From Triticum aestivum (lineage: Eukaryota > Streptophyta > Magnoliopsida > Poales > Poaceae): a stretch of 64,000 bases of DNA. Positions 36,581-48,300 of this stretch are shown piece after piece. The DNA is taken from positions 479,012,530-479,076,529 of the forward strand of contig NC_057800.1 in NCBI RefSeq assembly GCF_018294505.1, given 5' to 3'. Numbering within the stretch: the first letter of the stretch is position 1; each line of letters opens with the position of its first letter. The translations under genes were made by a program, and so were the position numbers. The notes beneath the pieces were generated by a model. That model did no database searches, was not told the origin of the DNA, and was given only the letters and a program-made list of their open reading frames with translations.

Positions 36581-39009
36581 AGTTGGTAATCAGAGCCTTC
36601 CCCGACCTTAGGAGCCCCATTGCTTGATCGAATTAGCGGGCGAGTTGAGTCTAGAAAAATGTTTTGAGTCATTTAGGAATTATATATCGGAGAGTTTAGG
36701 AATTCATTTTACTCCCCAGTCCCTTCATCGCTCTGGTGAGGTATCCTGACGTAGAGTTTTGACTATTCTCTTCTAAAATTTCACTAAATTTTTTTTAGGA
36801 TCACGCGGGTATCATGGAATCGTTCTGATGGTTTTGAGACGAGAACATTGTCTTGGTGCCTCCTGTCAGGGGTTTTGTGGCAGTGTCCCGGAGAGTTGAG
36901 CTCCGAGGTGTCGTCGTCACAATTTTATCATTGTAGTTCTGGAATACCTGAGTTTAGTACGCCGACATCGAAAATCTCTTTTATGCAGTTCGTTGGTGAG
37001 ATAACCTCGACGCCACCCAGTACTGGGGCGGGAGTTCGGGAGTATCGCCATAACTTGTATAACAGATGCTTTTCGAAGGTTGAGGTAGACGATTTTCGAA
37101 GGTTTCTTGGTTATGTGTTGAAGGATGGATACAGCTGGATGTAGGATTTGCTAGATTTGGGTGAGATATTATGCTTCCCCTGTATCCCCAACACCTGATT
37201 GCATAATCGGAAAGTTTCGGGAGTTTCATAAGTGGGAATTCAAGTAGCTCTTAGGATATCTTTCCGACAGATGTATGATATGAAATTGGGGTTCGAAGTC
37301 TAGTGGTCTGCCTATTCACGGTTGGTTTACAGTGGTCTCGTTGTGTCTTAAAGAGTCCTTGGCTATGCCGACTCGGGGACGCTTCGTATGTCATGTGCAC
37401 TGCCTTGTACATGATGGTGCTATACGATCGAGCCCGTGTAGGCCCCACCATGAAAACTTCAGACGAAATCTCTATCATATGTTTGTTCTGGCTTATTCTG
37501 CAAGCCAATCATTGTTTTGTTTTGAGTTGTGGTATTCGAGTTGCTTCGAAGTCAAATGTTGATCCCATACCTTTCCTAAGCGGTGTTCTCATACTTCGAT
37601 GTGAATACTAATCCTTCTAGATCATCGAGTTTGTCATTTCAATTTCTTTTCACCGGCGTGTTTCTCTCCAAGTGGATCCGATCATTTCAACAACCGCAAG
37701 ATCAAGTATCAGTTCTTCTCAATGGTGTTTGTTTCATCCGTCTCCAAGTTGCCTTTGTTTTTTCCCGCCCACCCACCGTTTTTCCTCAAGGACTCGGATT
37801 TCTTTTTGAAGTATCCTTTGATTGATGTGAAGTCTCTCCATTATTTTTCTCCGTCAATGTTCTTATCCGGTGATTCTCATGAAGATTCTAACGGAGCTTC
37901 AAGTTCGTCACTCTTCACTCGTTTTCTTCTCCGGTGGTTTCAAGTCAAGCTTTGTTGATCATATCTTTTCCTCGTTTCAATGCTTACTTATGCCAGTGCA
38001 CCTCTTAATCTTCCCCGCTTGCCATTCAATTGTTCCGGAGTGTTCAAGATATCTCGAAGATTCGTGTTTCCACTCTGCTTTTGTAATCCTTTCAAGCTCC
38101 TTCGAGGTTGTTATCTCATTCTAGCCATTTAATCGTACCGGTGCATTCTCTCTTTTAAATCGTTCAACGGTGTATCTTTTGAGTGGGCCCTAACCCACAG
38201 GTCTTTTCCCAGGATCTTACCTAACTCTTCTTATTTTCCCGGAGCTATCCTCAAATTCTTTTAAAGTTTGACGTAAGAATGATTCATCATCTGTCATATG
38301 TTTTTCTCCAAGATCTTTCAAATTCTTTTCATCTTTGGCTCAACCTCTCCTCTTTTAATCATTCCGAAGTGTCTCAATGATTCATGGTGGTGTTTCTCGT
38401 CGTCATTCTCAGATTTTGAAGACCGAAGAAGAGTTTCTCTTAAATCTTGCTCCATTCTCTTCAAGGTTCGTGATTCTAGCTTGTTTCCATCCTATCATAA
38501 TTATTTGCGGTTGTGGGAATTCTTTTCACCTATCCGGAGCAATTCAAGAGTCTTCTCAGTTTGATTATCCGGAGTCCATCATTTCAGGTTTTTTTTCATT
38601 CTCAGCTTTCAGCTCTCTTTCTCTAAATTTTACCGGTTCATCGATCAAATATCCTCTAATCAGTGCATGATCTCTTCGTTCTCTCATATATAATTTCTCT
38701 CAAGCATCTTCATTCATTTGCTAATTCTTCCCGGTGTGTCTTCATGTTTTAATCGTTCTTTTGAATTCTTACGGTGGTTCTTCCAAGATTCTTCTTCCTT
38801 CGTTTATCATATCAATGCATTCGTGGTTTCAATCCTACCGGTGGTTCGTCGAAGACCTTCTCAAATTTATGCAATATCTATCTTAATCCTCTCTACAAGA
38901 ATAAGTGGTGTGCCAAATCCATTGTTTTGTCATCAATTTAACTGGTGAAGGATAAAGCATAATGTAATTCTTATTCTTGTCTCATTCAAGTGATCTTGTC
39001 CTTTGTGTT
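36581..39009 (+). other. Non-coding internal region of element E
   Basis: It begins with the PBS. It has no gag or pol motifs in any frame. From about 37600 it is pyrimidine-rich with repeated TCTTC, TTCATC and TTCTCCGGTG phrases. This fits the structural but non-coding interior of LARDs. The end of the region is a deletion junction. Confidence 0.75.
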
Positions 39010-39346
39010 CAAGGAGGAGCTCGATGAAGATCTTGTCCTTTGTGTTGTTTCATTCTAGTTGATCAGTAGTGGATCCCAGTTGGGGTCGATCGGGGACCTT
39101 GTCGCATTTGGGTTTCTTCTTTTATTTTGGTTCCGTAGTCGGACCTTGATTGTATTTGGATGTTGTAATGCTTTATTCATGTAATTGTGTGAAGTGGCGA
39201 TTGTAAGCCAACTATGTAACTCTTTCCCTTATGTATTACATGGGTTGTGTGAAGATTACCTCACTTGCGACATTGCTTTCAATGTGGTTATGCCTCTAAG
39301 TCGTGCTTCGACACGTGGGAGATATAGCCGCATTGAGGGCGTTACA
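39010..39346 (+). repeat. 3' LTR remnant of element E
   Basis: It matches 36243-36580 of the 5' LTR, from CAAGGAGGAGCTCGATG to the end TTACA. The first ~3.7 kb of this LTR are missing. The terminal bases and the target duplication are intact, so the loss happened after insertion. Confidence 0.9.
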
Positions 39347-39489
39347 GAAGCTCTCCTCGTCTTGAAAGATTTGCATCCTAGCAGGACTGATAAAGCGACT
39401 TACTTGACAAATCACAAAAGAACTGGGCTAGCTATTTTCAGAAAGAAAAAAAAACTACTGGGCTGGTCTGTGGTAAACATAAAAGAAAA

Positions 39490-40405
39490 GGACATTTACA
39501 TCTATGCCCCTAATTCGCGCCCACTCTCAGATTTACCCCTAATTTCAAAGCCTGCTCAAATTTGCCCCTCCATCGTTAGGTGCACTTACAGAAATACCCT
39601 TTTGTGCCGTTACCGTCCGGTCAAAGCAGGTCAAAGGGCTTTGACCATCTTGAAAAAAATAGCAAAAAAATTCTAAAAAATATGAAAATTTGTGGGATCA
39701 AAGATACTCAGGTTCGCAAGGTGCGTGCAAAGTTTCGTGCTGTTCGTACATTCCAAGAGCTCGTGTCAGAGGAAAAACAATAAATATGTATGCCTGTGAA
39801 CAGTAAATTCAAAAAAATAGTAAGAAAATTCGAAAAAATATGAAATTTTTTGGCATCAAAGAGGCTCGGGTCTGCAAGCTACGTGCAAATTTTTGTTGTG
39901 TTTGGACATTGGAGGGGCTTGTGGAGAAAAAACAAAATTTGCTCAGGAAAAAACTTGGGAAAAAATGACTATTTTGTTTTTTTGCTAGAGCTCCTCGCAT
40001 GTCATTTGATCACAAAAACTTGCAAGCACCTTGTGCACCCAAGCCACTTTGATGCCAAAAAATTCATATTTTTTAATTTTTTGCTATTTTATTTCAAATT
40101 TATTGTTCACAAGCATGCAGATTAACTTTTTTTCCTCGCCACGAGCTCTTGGAATGTCCAAATAGCATGAAAATTTGCACACACCTTGGGCACATGAGTA
40201 TCTTCGATCTCACAAAATTTTAGATTTTTTAGATTTTTTGCTATTTTTTTCAGGACGGTCAAAGCTGTTTGACCGGACGGTAACGACGCAAAAGGGCATT
40301 TCTATAAGGGCACCTAACGGTGGAGGGGCAAATTTGAGCAGGCTTTCAAATTAGGGGTATATCTGATTAGGTGGTTCGAGTTAGGGATAGAAATGCAATT
40401 GGCCC
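39490..40405. mobile_element. Non-autonomous Mutator-type element with long inverted repeats
   Basis: The 916-bp element is flanked by the 10-bp duplication TAAAAGAAAA (39480-39489 and 40406-40415). Its ends are inverted copies extending at least 230 bp, with CCCCTAATTT, GCCTGCTCAAATTTGCCCC and GGTCAAAG on one side and their complements on the other. The left tip has lost a few bases relative to the right. The interior is AT-rich and codes for nothing recognisable. TSD length and long TIRs indicate the Mutator superfamily. Confidence 0.85.
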
Positions 40406-40481
40406 TAAAAGAAAAGGTTGTCTAGAGAGGCCAGAGTGTCCCGCACAGCCTAGTTGACCACCAGCTTCCGTCTCAAAAACA

Positions 40482-40702
40482 AATTAGATAAATGCCACTC
40501 CAATTATGGCGATTCATAAAAATGCCACTGCAATTTCCAAACTTTGAAAAATGCCACTGCAATTTTTGTAAACTTTGAAAAACGCCACTCCAGACTTCGA
40601 AAAATGCCACTAGAAATGGCATGAAATGGCATTTTTCAAAGTTTGGAAATTGCGGTGGCATTTCTCGGATACACCAAATTTGGAGTGGCATTTATCAAAT
40701 TA
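40482..40702. mobile_element. Small foldback/MITE-like element
   Basis: The ends are inverted (ATTAGATAAATGCCACTCC and GGAGTGGCATTTATCAAATT). The interior consists of repeated ATGCCACTGCAATTT motifs and their complements. A clear target duplication is not visible, so the superfamily is open. Confidence 0.65.
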
Positions 40703-41286
40703 ACCCAAAACAAAAATAACTAGGCGAGCTGCTGGGTCCATGGTGTCAGCCGCTCATTGTGCAATTTTCTCATTTATTGACTACATTGACAATGGCATGG
40801 GACCCAGATGTCAGAAATCCACTAGGAGGAGCCATTTTTTATTGGCTTCAAATAAGGAGGCACTTGCTTGTGTACTGCCATGACCTTGGCGGGTCCCTGC
40901 TGTCATCCTCTCCACGTACAGTACCAGTTAGTCGTGCTTCAAAACTGATCGGCACGCCATTAAAAAAATAAAGGTCGATAACTAATGCGGCACCTCAGCC
41001 CAACGCGGCCAGATCGAATTTTGCACAAGAAATTACACAACATGTTTCGTTGACATGTGGTCCCGTTCCAACATATCAGTGAGATGACGGCGAGTAGTAG
41101 GAGTATTTCCGAACGGATGTGTAGGCCGGGGCGCCTCTTCATGAACGGTGGCAAACTCGCAACCGTCCACCGACTCTTCGCCTTTCCCTCTCGATTTGGA
41201 ACTGCTATCGCACGCTCTTCCTCTCCCTCCTCCATTTTCCTTCAGCCCTTCACCCTTTCTTCTGCCATTGTTCGATCGTCTTCTCC
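40703..41286. other. CACTA tail and possible upstream region of the F-box-like pseudogene
   Basis: CACTA-like phrases end near 40935. From about 41050 the sequence becomes GC-rich with CT-rich runs (41210-41290) that could be a former 5' UTR. Confidence 0.35.
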
Positions 41287-41680
41287 ATGGAGGGAACAGG
41301 CTAGAAACGACCCCGTTATTCTTGCCCCGATCTGAAAGATGACGTGGTGGAGGAACTCATTGATCGGTGCGACGTCATCACCTCGGCTAGCATGGCAGGT
41401 TCGTTCAAGCCCATTCTCGACTCAACTAATAACATCATTACAAAGAACCCAAGAGCCAAGGAGCGGTTTGATTCTCCCCTATCTTCTTTGCCGTGACCGT
41501 GATGACTGGTGCCGGCACGACAGAGGCCTCGCCCTGTGCCAGTTGATGCTGCTTGATAATGATATGTATGATGTTAAGATGCCATCGCTCGAGGGCAAGG
41601 CTTGGGCGGGCGCAAATGGAGATTGGGTTGTTTACATTGGGTCCAACTGCATTCATTGTTCGAGGGTAAGTTGGATTAGT
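41287..41680 (+). pseudogene. F-box/DUF295-like pseudogene fragment
   Basis: An ATG at 41287 is followed after five codons by a stop (MEGTG, stop). The same frame continues PDLKDDVVEELIDRCDVIT, which resembles the start of plant F-box domains (LPDD..EEIL.RC). It ends at a stop near 41493. A second frame (from about 41494) gives LDNDMYDVKMPSLEGKAWAG then ANGDWVVYIGSNC, similar in pattern to the beta-propeller part of DUF295 F-box proteins. The gene therefore has at least one stop and one frameshift and is short of the usual ~350-400 residues. F-box proteins select targets for ubiquitination. The assignment rests on motif resemblance only. Confidence 0.5.
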
Positions 41681-42467
41681 GCCTTCTCGATGCATTCATT
41701 GTTGATCTACGGAGGCTCGATCTTGCGTGCTTCTTTCTTCCTCGAGTGTAAAGAAGTAGACATTGCTTCCTCGCATCTAGTCTCATGTCTAGCTTCTATT
41801 CTAGTAGGAGTATCAACAAGTGCACTAATCTCATCCTATAGCAGAACCGAGGATTTGGTCGGGTTCTTCCTTCTTTTGCCGACACGTGGGACATCCAGCA
41901 TCCAAGTCGTGTCATGAAAGAAAATAGAGTGGTAGTTGAAGCCACGATATGTGCATCTTGGGTTAAACTGTAAATAGAATCTTACTACTCTTGGGTAACT
42001 CCAAAAGCGGCCACCGAAGATCTTTATTGGATTTGTTTTTCATCACCAGCACGTCGAGGTGAAAGATGTGCAGGTTCAGTGGGTCCTCTTGCGTTTTCAC
42101 TGACATGTGGGGCCGCATGTGAGCAAACAGACGATGGGCTCCGCGCGTCCGCTGGCTGGCTGAGAAGAGAGATAGAGCAGGGCTGAGCACGGACTGCGGG
42201 AAATTTGTTCTACGTACCTCGATATAGTGGGGTGGCATGGGCCATAACTCAGTAGCATTCACGTCTTGCAGTACGGCACACGCCACCCACACGAGTCCCA
42301 TCCGACACCAATTTTCTTGGAGTCCATGCTACAACCATCTCTTCTCCCTCCTGTTTTCTCAGCCATCCGACAAGATAATTACTGTAGTATCATATACTAC
42401 TACATGGATTTGACGGAAAGATAAAAATACATATGGATCCATCAACATTCAATGACATCCTCATGCC
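41681..42467. other. Interval between the F-box-like fragment and the minus-strand ORF
   Basis: There is no supported gene. It may contain decayed 3' parts of the F-box-like gene (41690-41915 is open in one frame) and the 3' flank of the ORF ending at 42468. Confidence 0.35.
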
Positions 42468-43040
42468 CTAGTGCGCCGGGTCACCAACCGACGTGTGAGG
42501 AGCAGCGGCGTTGGCGGTGAGCTCAACATGCTTCTGAACAGTGTCGTCCAAGGTTGCCCTGCACTCCAAGAAGGCCAGCGTCCTATCGTCCTCCTCTTGC
42601 ATGTAGTAGTCCTTGTGGATGATTTGCGCGTAGACGTGGGTGATTATGTCGATGGTGTCTTGCTGCGCCAGGCGTTGCGTGGCGAGCGCGACCTCGAGGT
42701 GGACATTCTCCGGCGCGACGGCGGGCAGTCGCAGGGCCACCAGTGCATCGAAGAGGTTGTTACCATAGTGGCCATTGAGGGTGGCGGGCATCGCAGAGCC
42801 TGGGCGCGTCGGCTGGAGGCTTACGTCAAAGTCGTCTGCAAGCTTCTTGACGACGGTGAACTTGTCGAGGAAACCGACGAGGACCTCGTTGAACAAGGAG
42901 ATGAAGCTGTTGTCCAAGCGGCCCCTCGCCTTGGCGGCCTCAAGTAATACTACCTGGAGACGTTCCTCGGTGCCGGGCCACAGGCTGGCGTCGTGGACCA
43001 TCTGGCACAGCCGGCTGATGCTCGCGCTCATCGCCTCCAT
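42468..43040 (-). CDS. Unrecognised intact 190-residue protein
   Basis: The frame runs from the ATG at 43040 (MEAMSASISRL) to TAG at 42468 without interruption. It is open further upstream to 43076, but only from a TTG codon, so the ATG is preferred. The protein is predicted to be mostly helical and neutral to acidic, with FISLFNEVLVGFLDKFTVVK near residues 47-66 and HYGNNLFDALVALRLP near 91-106. I see no signal peptide, membrane segment or known motif. GC content is about 60%, well above the flanks. It is the only intact non-transposon-like ORF of this size in the 22-kb block. It could be a captured gene fragment; no function is proposed. Confidence 0.5.
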   Translation of the reverse strand: MEAMSASISRLCQMVHDASLWPGTEERLQVVLLEAAKARGRLDNSFISLFNEVLVGFLDKFTVVKKLADDFDVSLQPTRPGSAMPATLNGHYGNNLFDALVALRLPAVAPENVHLEVALATQRLAQQDTIDIITHVYAQIIHKDYYMQEEDDRTLAFLECRATLDDTVQKHVELTANAAAPHTSVGDPAH

Positions 43041-46000
43041 GGGTCTAGCGTAGCTTCTAGTCAACTGATCTTGCAATTCGAGTGATCACTCAGCCCTTGG
43101 TTAGCGTGCGTAGGTGCGTAGGATTTCGTACTACTCCTCGGCCCTCTACTGACCTGCTTTTGGCTGTATGATAAGTGGGCCAGCCACCCCCTGGGGCCAC
43201 GTGTCATTCACCCAAAGGCAGTTGTTGTAAGTCAATGAAGCTGCGCCCCCCTCCGTGCCGGTGCAGTATAGTCATCTCACCGGACCTCTAGTTGGGGCCA
43301 AACGAGAGAAGTTTGATGTTTACTGGTTTATTGGTCCCCTTTGCATTTTGCGCCAAGTTTTGACCTTTGATTTAACTATTAAATGTTAATGCATGTAAAC
43401 AAAAATGATGTGTAAGTCACCTTACGAAAACCAAATAATCCCAAAATACTTAGGCACGGTGCATTAAGTCCCTCCTTGTTTCTTATTTCGTGACATATCA
43501 ACCAATGAGAGATGTGGGCCGTGCATGCTTTCAATGACTTGAGACTACCAAACATGACATGCAGTGTTTAGTTCATTGCATGAATCCTATTAGTACTCTA
43601 GTTAGGAGTAGCAAAAAAACATTAAGTTCTCTCGCCGATATGAATAAAACACCATGTATTTATTTACAGAGGGAGTAGTACATTTTTGGTGACATGCATT
43701 ACTAGATATTGCTAGTCAAATACTAAAATCCAGATGGACATGGTAGTACTCCTAAATCCAGACGGTGGTGCTACTAGTACTAGTAGTAGTACTACCAATG
43801 TAGTAGTAGGAGTACTAGCATTGTACTATCCGTTGGTCAAATTATTACGTGCATCTCCTCACAGTGAAGTGACAAGACCCTGCACCGGAGATGACACCTC
43901 AGTATAGGTGCTGTGTTCGGCATACCATAGTCATCCTCACCGTCTGCAGTCACTATCATCATGGCTGTAGAGCTAGCCTGCTTACAACTAGCCCTATTCG
44001 ACATAATTTCCCGTGCGTAGATGCCCGTGCATTGCACGGAACACCAAGATTGGGGGTGGATGGCTCCGGCAGCGGCCATCGCACCAGATTTTTGCATGGC
44101 CTTCTACTCCTATATGTGGTGGGGAGGAGATGAGGCTGATTGTGAGAGACAAGGAGTTGTTTGTAAATAGGGAACAAGTGCGGGCATCTTTTTGCAAAAA
44201 TGGAGAAGCTTGGTTTGTATGCGTCAGATCTAGATCCGACGGCTATTGGTGAAAGATGGGAGGCACAACATCATCACCAACTCAGGACCTGTTTGATTAG
44301 CAAGATTTTGAAAACGCAGGAATAGGTCACCCTGTGCGTTCGGTTTACATGGTTTGATTTATATGTTTTTTCAGTTTGTACGGTATTAATACTTCGATAA
44401 ATATGGTATGAAATTAAAATACGGTTCGGTTTCGGTATATACCAAATTATTTCATTATGGTTTCGGTATATACCATAAAAACCAAAGTTGACGCGAATTT
44501 GGAAATGACGTAATAATAATTAGCAAATTTATGACTCAAAACACATACTATTCTACACAAATAGTATATGACTATATATATAAGTATATATGCATGCATT
44601 GATTCATCTGTTGATGGTTATGGACGTGCTTAGCATTTTAAAAATAGAAAAATGACTATGTTACAAGAAAAAATTACGTGCTTAGTAGTGCATTTGACTC
44701 ATGCACAAGAAAAATGACAACTTGTATGGTTGTTCATCTCAAGAAATATAAATTTATTTTTTAGTTCGGTTTATTCGGTTAACCGTTCGGTTTTCCGGTA
44801 TATACTGTAAAAACCAAGTTCAACTCGGTATGAAAAGTTTATACCATACCGAAACCAGAAATCATAAAAACCATAAAATTGGTTTGGTTCGGTTTATTTT
44901 CGGTATGGTTTTTCGGTTCGGTTTTTAAATGCACAGAGTGAGGATTAGGACACGACAATATTACAAGTTTCAAACTGATATTACAAATGTTAGGAGTAAT
45001 GCTGCACCTACAAAGAGGGAATTACTAGGAAGTTTACGTAAGAACTTTCGTTACTTTAGGTGGATGCAGCATTATCGTACAAACTAAAATCCACCGCCCT
45101 GACAAGTCACTAATGGGCAAATAAGTTTTCGAGTCTCTGGCCACTTGATGTTTCAAAAACAAATTCAGCTTCTGCGGAGAAATGAGCTCCACCGTGTACC
45201 CGCGCGGGCGTGGCTGGGCACGAAGCGTAAGTACGTGCATGGTGCACCTATTTTCTTCTTGTATACGTACACCACCTACGTGGGGTTGTGTGAGAGAGAT
45301 ACAAACCTAGAGAGATATAGTGTGTGGGTTCTTGAGAGTTTGTGTGTGTGGGGGGGGTCAATCAAAAAATTAACATATGCAATGTGTGTGAAATAGAGTC
45401 CCGAATATAACATATATATAGAGGGGGCGATCCACGAGAAGAGAGTGGAGGTATCATCGGCTTGAGGTGTCCATAGAATCGAAGAGAGGGATGATGTGTG
45501 TGTGTGCGCGCGATCGATAAAGAGTGCCATCGACTTTGTGTGTGCCCACGTCAAAGATATAGAGTGGCTGACCTACTGGAACATGAGATGGGACATGTGC
45601 AGTTTATCTCTGTGGCATGGATACCTACCTGCAGCGCTCGACTATCGGTGTGTGGTGGGGGAAGAGGGAGGCCCAATTAACTATAGAGGTACAATGGTTG
45701 GTATATGTGTGGAGGAGGAGAGAGGCCTACCTCATGTATTAAGGAGATCGATCTGCCTCATGTATTAAGGGAGATCGATCGACATCCATGCATATGTGCA
45801 GGAGATGAATAAGGTTGGGAGAGAGACAGAGCTAGAGTGTTGGAGGGGGTGGTAGTGGAGTTGCTTCTAACAAATGGTGGGATAGGCTTGCTAGACAAAC
45901 GGAGGGCACGCCCGCAATATCAATAAGAGAGGAGATGGCTGCTTGTTGTTTGTGCACGTGCGTGTGAGAGACGGGTCAGGAGGCATGCACGAATGATGAG

Positions 46001-46998
46001 GGGGATGATGTGGCTGTGGTAAGCAGACATAACTACATAGGAAGATCAATCGCCCTTTGTAAGATAAAGGAGAGACATAACTTGTGAGGTACGTCGATCA
46101 ATGGGGGTAGTTAAAGTCGATCTAGGTATATGTTGGGAGATCGATCGGTATACATGCATGTGTGTGTTAGAAGCAAATGAGGCACGAGGAGAAGGATAGA
46201 GAGAGAGGGATGCGTGTAGGAGGTGGTACGAGAGGCATACTATATCGAGGGGGAGGAGTGTGCGAGTACGAGAACGATGAAAAGAGTGGTGGGAGTGAGG
46301 CATGGACGGTGACAAGAGAAGAGGGGAAGCTTGTGTTTGTGCTAGGCACACCTGGCTAGAGAGGCATATCGATCGATATGTGCTGTAAAAAGTAGCTGGG
46401 GGCCTACACACACTATGGGTGAATGACCTAAAGTGAAAAGACGAATTTGCGCGATGGAGCTAGAGAATGCTGAGGGAGGGTGAGAGGGATGCGGGCGTGT
46501 GCATGCACAAGAGAAAGTTAGCGCTATCTACAAAGATAGAGGGTTGTGTGGGTGTAAAAGATGAATAGAGATCATATATACTTCATTATAAAAAGCGAAT
46601 TCGGATATTTGTAGAATTTATCATAGTGTTTCAAACCAACGGATGTGTGAATATATATAATGGTGATACACATGGTGTGGTTATGAACATGGTATACAAC
46701 ATTTAATATGTTTTATCTCTACTCTTATAAAAAAACAGAGTTGGTGATGATAGTGTGCCTGCCATCCTGCATTATAGGCCGTCTGATTTATATCTGGCGG
46801 ATAGCAAGGAAACTATGATGGTTTAAGTTGGCAACAATCATGATTGTAGATTCTTATTGAAATAGAGAAACGAATTCAAATTTAGTTCGAATTGCAGCGG
46901 TAGTATAGACATTTGGAATGCACTAAAATGTTGGTATGAGTAGGTTACATGCATTATACAGCAAGCAAAAAAATTTAATCGGACATAACATGGATTCA
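43041..46998. other. Gene-poor stretch of AT-rich and GA-rich repeats
   Basis: Positions 43440-43690 resemble a decayed small transposon ending in ACAGAGGGAGTA. Positions 43755-43830 are a (GTA/CTA)n microsatellite. Positions 44330-44935 repeat CGGTTTCGGTATATACC and TTCGGTTCGGTTT in both orientations, like a decayed foldback element. Positions 45280-46550 are GA/GT-rich with repeated GGGAGATCGATCG and CCTCATGTATTAAGG motifs. A possible short exon (ATG at 45183, splice-like GTAAGT after it) is too weak to call. Confidence 0.4.
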
Positions 46999-47000
46999 TA

Positions 47001-47240
47001 CTCCCTCCTTCCATCTATATAGGGCGTAATGAGATTTTTAAGACCGCCTTTGACTATTGACAAGATTAATAGTAAGTACATGACATGCACAATGTGAAAA
47101 TTATATCATTGAAAGAACCTTCACAAACGAATTTAACGGTGTGCTTTGTGTAAGTTGCATGTCATATATCATTGCTCTAATATTTGGTCAAAGTTAGCAT
47201 CGAAAAACGCATTAGGCCCTATAGAGATGGAAGGAGGGAG
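47001..47240. mobile_element. Stowaway MITE (Tc1/Mariner type)
   Basis: The 240-bp element has inverted ends CTCCCTCCTTCCATCT and AGATGGAAGGAGGGAG and is flanked by TA (46999-47000 and 47241-47242). The complementary blocks ATAGGGC and GCCCTAT continue the inverted repeat inside. It is non-coding. Confidence 0.93.
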
Positions 47241-47394
47241 TAGCTTTGAATAGCATTTGTATAGTAAAACGGGGCAAGACTCTCTCTTTGTGTGGTGTGA
47301 ATAATTTTATTTTTTTGTTTTCTTTTTGGTTGAGGGAAGTGCAAATTGATTTGGTACGTACAAGTACAATATTACTACATGTTAGGCTTGTCCC

Positions 47395-48300
47395 CAAAAT
47401 TCAACCCGCGTCTTGTTATATCCCGAAAATTCAGATATCGTGCTCCCAAAACTGGCGCCTTCACAACCCGCGCCTTGCTATCCCGAAATTACAACGCGCG
47501 CGAAAACTCCCTCCAGCTGCCAAATCCTGACACGCGAAATCCCCCTTCTAACCCTGAGCCGAAAGGGCCACTAATTCAAATCGTTGGGGGGTACTTTTGT
47601 AACACACCCTACATTTTGAACAAGCGCGTTCCTAAGTCATGCTTCACCCCTCCCATCGCCCCCTTTTCGCCATTCGAAATCCCAGGCCGCCATAACCTCT
47701 CCGCTCCAGCCGCGAAACCCCACCCTCCTCCGTCCGCCACGTCATCGCTGCCCAGCCGAAGCCTCTTCCCCGATGATGTTGTCCAGCGCAACAGCTCGAC
47801 GTCCCTCGTCCACCTCCCCGGATGAGGATCCGTCGTCCATCTCGCCGTCCAGCCGGTTCAGCCGCCCCGTCCTCCACCTCCAAGGAGCTGCTTCAATGAT
47901 CGCCTCGTCTATCGCGGCTGCTCCATCCCCACAGCGCCGCCTTAACCTGCTCCACCGGAACCGCAGCATCCTCACCGACTCCTCGGACAAAGCCGAGTCC
48001 TACTCGGCGCCACCAAAGAGGTTGTACACTCATCGCATCGCACCTTCTCCTTAATTCGACCTCCCGGCGCCGACGGTGGTCCATCCCGCACCCCCATGGA
48101 GCGGCTACCTTGAAGCCGGTGCCGCTGGCGACATCTCCACAGCGGCTCTCCCCCAGTGCGAGGCCCCTTCGGCGGCGGCGGCCATACCAGTCGGATCTGC
48201 TGTTGCTGCTCCGGCTCTCGCTCGATTGCTCGCTCGCCCAGCTACTGCTACTGCTCTCCCCCTCGCTCGTGCTGCTGCTCTACTCCGATTAAGCCACACT
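47395..48300 (+). other. Gene-like GC-rich sequence (possible promoter plus first exon of a captured gene)
   Basis: From 47395 AT content drops sharply. Phrases such as GCGCCTTCACAACCCGCGCC look like a grass gene 5' region. A plus frame from the ATG at 47773 runs 93 codons to 48054, Ser/Pro/Arg-rich (LSSATARRPSSTSPDEDP). Several other frames are also open because of GC content, so coding is unproven. I recall similar sequence near wheat genes, but cannot verify it. Confidence 0.35.

Larger units (their letters stand above)
32521..39346. mobile_element. Element E: LARD-like (Sukkula-like) LTR element with no coding region
   Basis: It is inserted in the CACTA element with a 5-bp target duplication GAAGC (32516-32520 and 39347-39351). 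The ends are perfect inverted repeats (TGTAACGCCC and GGGCGTTACA). The 5' LTR is 4,060 bp, followed by a Met-initiator-type PBS (TTGGTAATCAGAGCC at 36584) and 2.4 kb without coding. Of the 3' LTR only the last 337 bp remain. LTRs over 4 kb and a non-coding interior are the definition of LARDs in Triticeae. Such elements depend on enzymes from other retrotransposons. Confidence 0.85.
26697..40990. mobile_element. CACTA (DTC) transposon, one end and subterminal arrays
   Basis: The terminus CACTACAAAAAAAG at 26697 is followed by sequence with the phrases ATGACA and TGTGACAAAA, then GAGCGATCGATCGATG repeats and the arrays listed separately. CACTA-type sequence is interrupted by elements E and a Mutator element and is last recognisable near 40730-40935 (CCTCTCCACGTACAGTACC). 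No transposase and no second terminus (TTTGTAGTG) were found, so the right limit is approximate. Confidence 0.75.

Noticed and set aside
45183..45233. Possible first exon (MSSTVYPRGRGWARS) followed by GTAAGT
   Set aside because: It is only 15 codons long. No further exon with coding character was found downstream.
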